From JBEGQX01 sp041180805 (GTDB lineage: Bacteria > Planctomycetota > Planctomycetia > Gemmatales > Gemmataceae): a DNA stretch of 11,628 nucleotides. Shown piece after piece: positions 5,926 through 11,628 of this stretch; within the stretch, counting starts at the first letter, position 1; the number at the start of each line of letters is the position of its first letter. The stretch lies in assembly GCA_041180805.1 (NCBI GenBank), contig JBEGQX010000362.1, forward strand, positions 1 to 11,628, in the 5' to 3' direction. The notes beneath the pieces were generated by a model that had not been told where the DNA came from, made no database searches, and saw nothing but the letters and a program-made list of their open reading frames with translations. Both the position numbers and the translations under genes were made by a program.

Positions 5926-8214
5926 ATGGTTCCGTACTTCGGTTTGGTCATTAATTCAAATCATTCGATCCTTTTCATGGCTGTTATGATCATTGGAATT
6001 TGGGCGCTCCTTTACAGAAAATCAGGCTTTTTTAAACACAAAGTGGTCTTGGAAGGCCTCAAAAACATTCCTCCCAGCGGTCCAAAAATATTTGCCACTT
6101 ACCAAGTCCGATTCAGTGACCAAGCGAGCCTTTATGCTTTACCGGTGGAGGGTATCTTTCTGCTTGATTGGAGTTTTACACCAGGAACCCCTTATACGGT
6201 TAAAGTTCCAAACAGCAAGGTAAGGTGGGTAAATCCCAAAGAGGGGATGCGTGGGTTGATTCGTGCCGCGAAAGATGGTCGGTCAATCTTAAAAAAAGGT
6301 TTCTCAATTGCTGTTTCGCTGGAAAGGTTTTGCCCCGATAATGGATTGGAAATTACCCCCCATCGAATTTTAAGGCTGATCCACAAAGGCACTAGTTCCG
6401 AAATAATACCATTTAATCTAGATCAGCCCGAAGGATCTGATTTTTGGCAACAAAGGAACCATATCCGCCATGCGCCCCCTGGTGCGAAGCGTTTTCCCTG
6501 GCGACTGATGATTGGCACATCCATTTCAATGGATCAAGCAAAAGAACATTTCATCACAGCCCTTCAGGGGCTAGGCCTTAAGGCGACAAAATTATTTATA
6601 AACCGACTTTCCTCCTGCCACGAAGAATTTGCTTATCAGGCACTTAGAACCCCTAAAAAAATCTGTTTTCCAGATCAGTCGAATCCAAATCTAAATCTTA
6701 GTTATGAAAAAACCCTGGTGGCCGTCACCTGCCTTTCAGATATCCTTCGGGAAAAGCTTGGCCCTGAAAACCATGTGGCAATCTGGCTACCCAACAGCAC
6801 TGGCAGCGCCCTGACAAATATTGCTCTTTCCAATCTTGGGAAGATATCCGTAAATCTCAATTACACATCAACTCCGGATATCATCCAATACTGTTTGGAA
6901 AAAACCGGCGCAAAAGTCGTGATAACCGCAAAAAGATTCACCAGTAAGGTGCCTTGGCCGGATATCCCCGGAATTGAAGTTCTTTATCTTGAGGAACTTT
7001 TACCCCAAGTAACCATGGCAAAGAAGGCCCTTGTTCTTCTGCTAAGCAAAATCCTCCCCAAGGAATTATTTGTTCGCACAATTTTCAAGGCTCAACCTGC
7101 CAAGGCATTTGACACAGTAACAGTGGTTTTTTCCTCGGGAAGCACTGGCAAACCCAAGGGGATCATGCTCACTCACGCGAACATTCTTTCCAACGCGTGG
7201 GCCACCATCCGCGGTGCGAATGTTAGCACGGAAGACACCCTGTTGGGGGCACTTCCATTCTTCCATAGTTTTGGATACACAGTTTCCATGTGGGCCCCAT
7301 TGTTTGCGGGCGCATCGACTGTTTACCAACCCGACCCAAGACAAGCCAGGGATATTGGAGCCGCGTGTAAGAATTATAAATGCACTGTTTATCTTTCTAC
7401 AGCAACCTTCCTGAGGTTCTGCTTGAAGAAATCCGAACCGGGAGATTTTGACACACTAAGACTGCTTATCTGCGGGGCCGAGAAGCTTCCACCGTCCTTG
7501 TCCAAAGAATTTGAGTCTAAATTTGGAATTCTCCCCCTGGAAGGATATGGTTGCACTGAACTTTCCCCGGTCACATCCATCAACAAACCTGACTTTTTAG
7601 CGCCTTATGGGAAAATAGCAGGAAACATGGTTGGCTCGATTGGATTACCCGTTCCGGGTGTTTGTATACGAATCTCAGATCCAGAAACGGGCAAACCAGT
7701 TGGGGCAGGACATGAGGGCATGGTAAGTGTGACAGGCTTAAATGTGATGAAAGGCTATCTTGGTGAACCGGAAAAAACTTCGCAGGCAGTGCAACTTGGT
7801 TGGTACATCACGGGTGACATGGGGTACATCAGTCCGGAGGGCTACATAACTCTGACTGGAAGACTTAGCAGATTTGCTAAAATTGGAGGAGAAATGGTTC
7901 CCCTTGAAAGGATCGAAGAGGAACTTCACCTCGCCCTGAATACCAACGAAAAAGTTTGTGGTGTTACTTGTGTGCCGGATCCAACCCGGGGCGAAAAAAT
8001 TGTTGTTCTTTATGTGCCGGAATTGATTGCGCCATTGGAAGTTCAAATAGGCTCATGGGTTAAAATGCTAAATGGTAAAGGTCTGCCCAACTTATGGATA
8101 CCTTCTGAAAAAGATTTTTATCCCGTTCACGAACTGGCGACTCTAGGAAGTGGGAAGCTGGATCTATCAAAGCTCAAAGCAGTTGCCATGGAAATAGCAG
8201 GATCCAACAAATAA
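5926..8214 (+). CDS. Aas-like protein: degenerate acyltransferase domain fused to acyl-ACP/acyl-CoA synthetase
   Basis: The protein has 762 residues. A transmembrane segment (about 13-30) anchors it to the membrane. Residues 38-215 align in order with the PlsC-type acyltransferase of E. coli Aas, but the catalytic NHxxxxD motif reads YQVRFSD (59-65) and FPEG reads SLER (131-134), so acyl transfer is doubtful. Residues 250-755 are an intact AMP-forming ligase: P-loop FSSGSTGKPKG (402-412), FFHSFG (445-450), CGAEKL (516-521), GYGCTELSP (540-548), TGD (629-631), RFAKIGGEMV (649-658) and GSGK with Lys744 for adenylation. These ligase motifs follow E. coli Aas closely, so it likely activates fatty acids for phospholipid recycling as acyl-ACP or acyl-CoA. 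The LplT-type transporter domain fused in some homologues is absent. trmJ follows after 15 bases. The exact acyl acceptor is inferred. Confidence 0.85.
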   Translation: MVPYFGLVINSNHSILFMAVMIIGIWALLYRKSGFFKHKVVLEGLKNIPPSGPKIFATYQVRFSDQASLYALPVEGIFLLDWSFTPGTPYTVKVPNSKVRWVNPKEGMRGLIRAAKDGRSILKKGFSIAVSLERFCPDNGLEITPHRILRLIHKGTSSEIIPFNLDQPEGSDFWQQRNHIRHAPPGAKRFPWRLMIGTSISMDQAKEHFITALQGLGLKATKLFINRLSSCHEEFAYQALRTPKKICFPDQSNPNLNLSYEKTLVAVTCLSDILREKLGPENHVAIWLPNSTGSALTNIALSNLGKISVNLNYTSTPDIIQYCLEKTGAKVVITAKRFTSKVPWPDIPGIEVLYLEELLPQVTMAKKALVLLLSKILPKELFVRTIFKAQPAKAFDTVTVVFSSGSTGKPKGIMLTHANILSNAWATIRGANVSTEDTLLGALPFFHSFGYTVSMWAPLFAGASTVYQPDPRQARDIGAACKNYKCTVYLSTATFLRFCLKKSEPGDFDTLRLLICGAEKLPPSLSKEFESKFGILPLEGYGCTELSPVTSINKPDFLAPYGKIAGNMVGSIGLPVPGVCIRISDPETGKPVGAGHEGMVSVTGLNVMKGYLGEPEKTSQAVQLGWYITGDMGYISPEGYITLTGRLSRFAKIGGEMVPLERIEEELHLALNTNEKVCGVTCVPDPTRGEKIVVLYVPELIAPLEVQIGSWVKMLNGKGLPNLWIPSEKDFYPVHELATLGSGKLDLSKLKAVAMEIAGSNK

Positions 8215-8229
8215 GGCGTTCACAGTACG

Positions 8230-8970
8230 ATGAAAATTCGCGTGATACTGGTAAAGCCGCAGTTTTCAGGAAACATCGGTTCAATCGCCCGTGTAATGAA
8301 AAATTTTGGTTTCAGTGAGCTAGCCCTGGCAAATCCAGAGTGCGACCCGTTAAATGCAGATGCACGCAGAATGTCTTGCCAGGGAGAAGATGTGCTGGAA
8401 AACGCCCTGGTTTTCAATTCGCTGCAGGAAGCAATTGGCGATTGTGAATATGTGGTGGCAACCACCGCACGCCTTGGTGGCTTGATACGGTCACCAATTT
8501 CCTTTGATTTAAGCAAAGGCGTCATCAAACTTTTCGAACAAAACATTCGTGGGAAGGTTGCGATCGTTTTTGGTCAGGAAGCTTCGGGACTTACCACTTC
8601 GGATATCAGCTTATGCAATCTAGTGTTTCATGTGCCCACATCAGAGGTTTACCCAGCCCTAAACCTCTCGATGGCTGTTGGTATTACACTTTACGAGATT
8701 TCATGCCGAAATCCCCAAAATAAGGAATCGGAAACTGGTGTAACCACACACAAAGTTGCAACCATGGCCATGCAGGATATGGCATTCCAAAGACTTCAGA
8801 AAGCGCTCGAAAAGGTAAATTTCCTGTTCGGGGAAAAAGCCATGACCCTTTTTGCGGGAATCAGGTCGATGATTTCAAGGGCCAAACCAACACCCCAAGA
8901 AATCAAATGGCTGCATGGCTTCAGCAGACAATTGGAATGGTTTGCAAAAAGACAAAGGCCTGGAACTTAG
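8230..8970 (+). CDS. trmJ: tRNA (cytidine/uridine-2'-O-)-methyltransferase, TrmJ-type SPOUT enzyme
   Basis: The protein has 246 residues, as expected for TrmJ, which uses SAM to methylate the 2'-OH of nucleotide 32 in the anticodon loop of tRNAs. The three SpoU motifs of the trefoil-knot domain are visible: NIGSIARVMKNFG at 15-27 (with the RNA-contacting Asn15 and Arg21), FGQEASGLT at 114-122 and YPALNLSMAV at 141-150. In motif 3 the common Ser before LNL is Ala. The C-terminal extension (about 170-240), with its QRLQKALEKVNFL stretch, matches the helical tail that separates TrmJ from TrmH and TrmL. It follows the aas-like gene by 15 bases with only a weak AAGG upstream, so it is probably co-transcribed, although functionally unrelated. 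Its TAG overlaps the parE stop on the opposite strand. The exact target base is inferred from the family. Confidence 0.87.
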   Translation: MKIRVILVKPQFSGNIGSIARVMKNFGFSELALANPECDPLNADARRMSCQGEDVLENALVFNSLQEAIGDCEYVVATTARLGGLIRSPISFDLSKGVIKLFEQNIRGKVAIVFGQEASGLTTSDISLCNLVFHVPTSEVYPALNLSMAVGITLYEISCRNPQNKESETGVTTHKVATMAMQDMAFQRLQKALEKVNFLFGEKAMTLFAGIRSMISRAKPTPQEIKWLHGFSRQLEWFAKRQRPGT

Positions 8971-8981
8971 ATGTCCAGGTC
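8946..8981 (-). terminator. Candidate intrinsic terminator of parE, spanning its stop codon
   Basis: Read on the minus strand, CCTGGA (8979-8974) and TCCAGG (8964-8959) form a perfect 6-bp stem around a 9-base loop containing the parE TAA. CC and a T-rich tract (TTTGTCTTTTT, 8956-8946) follow. On the plus strand the same stem can extend with a G-U and a G-C pair but has no T-tract, so it would serve parE rather than trmJ. The short stem makes it only moderately convincing. Confidence 0.4.
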
Positions 8982-10886
8982 TTCGGTCACTGCCCTTGCC
9001 GCGTGATCCATGATAAACCGGAACCGGGGGGCAGCATCCTTCCCCAAAAGGTCCGCAAAAGTTTTATCGGTATCAAGGTTGGAATCAACTTCCACTTTCA
9101 GCAAAATACGATTTTTGGGATCAAGCGTGGTTTGAGCCAGCACACTGGGGTCCATTTCGCCCAAACCTTTAAAGCGAGATATTTCCGGTTTGGCATTAGC
9201 CCTTAGGCCCGCAAGAATTTCCTCTTTATGGCTGTCATCCCTGGCCCAGAAAGTTTCCTTGCCCACATCCACTCGATAAAGAGGAGGTTGCGCCAAAAAC
9301 ACATGTCCCTTGCGAACCAATTCCGGCATGTGCCTGAAGAAAAACGCCAATAGAAGCGTGGAAATATGATGACCATCCGCATCAGCATCCATCAACAAAA
9401 TGATTTTTCCATACCGAAGGCCTGAAAGGTCAAATTTGTCGCCAGCGCCTGTTCCAATTGCTGTCACCAAGTCACTTAATTCGGTATTGCCAAGTACCTT
9501 TACCAATGCAAGGCCTTCCGAGTTCAATATTTTTCCCCTAAGCGGAAGAACCGCCTGGGTTTTACTATTGCGTCCCTGTTTTGCACTACCACCAGCACTA
9601 TCACCTTCCACGATGAATAACTCGGAGTCCTCAAGATTCGTGGACTTGCAATCGGAAAGTTTTCCAGGGAGATTTAGTCTTCTTGAGGTGGCACTTTTAC
9701 GCTTTACCTCGGATGCAGCTTCACGGGAGGCAAGCCTTGCCCGGGCAGCCAGAACAATACGACCGACAATCTGATCAGCGGCTGTTTTGTTCGAATTCAA
9801 CCAGGATTCAAGGGCAGGGCGCACAAAATTGTCCACCGCTGCAGTCATTTCCGGATTATTGAGCTTTTCCTTGGTCTGGCCCTGGAACATCGGTTCCCGG
9901 ACAAAAACGGAAAGTATGCCAACAATACCCTCCCGAATATCCTCGGCGGTTATGGTTATCCCTTTTACCTTGATTTCGTGCGTTTCCATGAAGTTACGAA
10001 TGGCCTTGCCAATCGCGTTTTTCAAACCAGCCTCATGGGTTCCACCCGCAGCCGTACGGATACCATTCACATAAGAGCGGAAGGATTCCTCAGTGGATTC
10101 CGTCCACTGGAGCGCAACTTCCATTTTTTCACCTTCCTTGCGGCATAAGGTGAAAATAGATTCCGTCACCGGAGGCTTCTGAGCATCCTTGACAAGTTTT
10201 CCAAGGAATTCCGGAATCCCGCCGGGATGTGTCAGATCCAAGGTTTCCTTGGTGATTTCGTTCTTGAAAACGATCTTTAAACCACTGTGGATATATGACA
10301 TATCCTCCAGATGATTTTGAATCCAATCAGCTTCAAAAACAGTTGTCTTGAATATTTCCGGGTCTGGCTCAAAGTAAATTGTTGTTCCATGCCCCTTGGC
10401 AGCTCCCAGCTTTTCCAGCCCCCCTGCGGCTTTGCCTTTCTTGAAAGTCTGCTGGACTTCCCTGCCATCCCGCCGAATGGTTGCCACCATCTTCTTTGAA
10501 AGTGCGTTTACTACGGAAGAACCAACACCATGCAAACCACCGCTATGTATGTAATTATCACCCTCACCAAACTTTGCACCGGAATGCAAAGTGGTAAGAA
10601 TCAACTCCAAAGCTGGTTTTTTATACTTGGGATGAATATCAACGGGAATTCCACGGCCGTTATCCTGAACACTAACACTTTCACCATCCTTGTGCAGGGT
10701 AACCGTAATACTATCCGCATGGCCGTTCAGATATTCATCCACCGCATTGTCAACAATTTCCCAGACCAAATGGTGCAACCCCTTGGGGTCCACCCCACCG
10801 ATATACATCGAAGGGCGCTTGCGAACTGGCTCCAAGCCCTCAAGGACCGTGATATCTTTCGCGCTGTAACTAGCTGAATTACTCAT
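8967..10886 (-). CDS. parE: Type IIA topoisomerase ATPase/TOPRIM subunit, ParE-type (topoisomerase IV subunit B)
   Basis: The protein has 639 residues, the size of ParE or of GyrB lacking the enterobacterial insert. With the A/C subunit it makes a heterotetramer that passes DNA through a double-strand break using ATP. The GHKL ATPase domain shows EIVDNAVDE at 43-51 (Glu43 catalytic), DNGRGIP at 76-82 and GGLHGVGSS at 117-125. The transducer has AGGTHEAGLK at 280-289 and QTKEKL at 337-342 (Lys339). The TOPRIM domain has EGDSAGGSA at 427-435 and the metal-binding DADADGHH at 500-507, followed by RFKGLGEM (571-578). The stretch LAQPPLYRVD and FWARDDSHKEE (531-555) is closer to proteobacterial ParE than to GyrB, hence the name; a gyrase B role cannot be excluded. 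It starts 45 bases after its partner gene. Confidence 0.82.
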   Translation of the reverse strand: MSNSASYSAKDITVLEGLEPVRKRPSMYIGGVDPKGLHHLVWEIVDNAVDEYLNGHADSITVTLHKDGESVSVQDNGRGIPVDIHPKYKKPALELILTTLHSGAKFGEGDNYIHSGGLHGVGSSVVNALSKKMVATIRRDGREVQQTFKKGKAAGGLEKLGAAKGHGTTIYFEPDPEIFKTTVFEADWIQNHLEDMSYIHSGLKIVFKNEITKETLDLTHPGGIPEFLGKLVKDAQKPPVTESIFTLCRKEGEKMEVALQWTESTEESFRSYVNGIRTAAGGTHEAGLKNAIGKAIRNFMETHEIKVKGITITAEDIREGIVGILSVFVREPMFQGQTKEKLNNPEMTAAVDNFVRPALESWLNSNKTAADQIVGRIVLAARARLASREAASEVKRKSATSRRLNLPGKLSDCKSTNLEDSELFIVEGDSAGGSAKQGRNSKTQAVLPLRGKILNSEGLALVKVLGNTELSDLVTAIGTGAGDKFDLSGLRYGKIILLMDADADGHHISTLLLAFFFRHMPELVRKGHVFLAQPPLYRVDVGKETFWARDDSHKEEILAGLRANAKPEISRFKGLGEMDPSVLAQTTLDPKNRILLKVEVDSNLDTDKTFADLLGKDAAPRFRFIMDHAARAVTEDLDI

Positions 10887-10931
10887 AAATGCAAACCCTG
10901 CCTAGCAAAACATTATGGCTCTATTATCAAC

Positions 10932-11628
10932 CTAAGATTTCTTCAATTCTTCCTGAACCACCTCATCCCAATTGATAAGGTTTATCTGCGGAGGAATCAC
11001 CCGGACAAAATTTGACCTTTTCACCGCCTCAAATCCTTTTCCACCGCGGGCGACCAGATCATATTTACTGCCCTTAAAATCAAGTGTCTTTTCATTGCTG
11101 GTTTCCACCTGAAGGACATCATCTTTTGATCCAATCAATAACCCACCCAGGCAAATATCATCATCTTCCAGTTTGATTCCCATCACACCCTTTCCAACCC
11201 CGGAAAGAATATTGACCTCATCCAGGTCAAAATGAATCACGTGGCCGTTACGGCTAGCAAGCATCATGCTTTTGTGCTTGTCCGCCAAAGCAACCAAAAC
11301 AACCTTGTCACCATCATTCAGTCTTGCATACATTCTTCCCGCTTTAGTGGATGCAACCTTGAATGGCAGATAAGGCGTTCTGATCACCTGCCCCTGGGAA
11401 GTAACAACCACGATAAATGGTGGTTGTGGTTCGTCACCTTTAACGGTTTTAACCTGTGGCAAAAATCGCTCATCCGTAGTGAGCATTCCCACAATTTTCG
11501 CCTGGTCCGAAAGCCTGAAGTATTTCGCAACCGGCTCCCCGTAACCAGAACTTACCGGAATTTCGTTCACACGCATGGTGTATGCTGTGCCATCGTCACT
11601 AAACAAGGCTATATGATCCAAGGTACTG
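10932..11628 (-). CDS. parC: Type IIA topoisomerase subunit A, C-terminal beta-pinwheel part (5' end outside window)
   Basis: About 232 codons are visible. The frame is open to the right edge and the first ATG or TTG in view is internal, so the catalytic winged-helix and tower domains lie outside. What remains is the DNA-wrapping C-terminal domain, with repeated strand-turn-strand blades: FSDDGTAYTMRVNEIP, VTSQGQVIRTPY, ASRNGHVIHFDLDEV followed by GVGKGVMGIKLEDDD, and a last blade with ARGGKGFEAVKR. The last motif (near 11038-11060) resembles a degenerate GyrA-box (Q-R/K-R-G-G-R/K-G), which in gyrase A drives DNA wrapping. It stands upstream of parE on the same strand, so the two should be co-expressed. 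I name it parC because its partner looks ParE-like; gyrA is the alternative. Confidence 0.78.
   Translation of the reverse strand, partial: STLDHIALFSDDGTAYTMRVNEIPVSSGYGEPVAKYFRLSDQAKIVGMLTTDERFLPQVKTVKGDEPQPPFIVVVTSQGQVIRTPYLPFKVASTKAGRMYARLNDGDKVVLVALADKHKSMMLASRNGHVIHFDLDEVNILSGVGKGVMGIKLEDDDICLGGLLIGSKDDVLQVETSNEKTLDFKGSKYDLVARGGKGFEAVKRSNFVRVIPPQINLINWDEVVQEELKKS

Overview
The window reads as an ordinary, tightly packed chromosomal region of a planctomycete. The best lineage marker is the secreted protein at 4326-5783. It joins a planctomycete-type cytochrome c domain (CFACH haem motif, distal MPP) to one seven-repeat WD40 propeller, an architecture typical of Planctomycetota. Base composition looks moderate, well below the GC-rich planctomycetes. 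I see no mobile element, CRISPR array, tRNA or rRNA, and no gene-free stretch longer than about 140 bases.

Layout. (1) 1-1711, leftward: an envelope protein with a LolA-like look, then an RluA-family rRNA pseudouridine synthase whose C-terminus runs off the left edge. (2) 1799-2203, rightward: a YjbQ/UPF0047 protein. (3) 5783-2200, leftward, three genes with gaps of 29 and 36 bases: cytochrome c/WD40 protein, alpha/beta hydrolase, and a fused CbiE-CbiT (CobL) cobalamin enzyme. (4) 5926-8970, rightward: an Aas-like acyltransferase/acyl-ACP synthetase fusion, then a TrmJ-type tRNA 2'-O-methyltransferase. (5) 11628-8967, leftward: the C-terminal part of a GyrA/ParC-type topoisomerase subunit, then a complete ParE-type partner.

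The genes do not form one pathway. They cover RNA modification (rluA-like, trmJ), cofactor metabolism (cobL, possibly yjbQ), lipid or acyl activation (aas-like), DNA topology (parC/parE) and two envelope proteins. Only the topoisomerase pair is an obvious functional unit. Both convergent junctions have overlapping stop codons, and the one at 8967-8970 lies in the loop of a possible terminator hairpin.

I found no clear new system. The points most worth a second look are the apparently dead acyltransferase domain of the Aas-like protein, the altered CbiE motif in CobL, the cytochrome/WD40 gene with its candidate promoter and overlapping palindrome, and the two overlapping-stop junctions.
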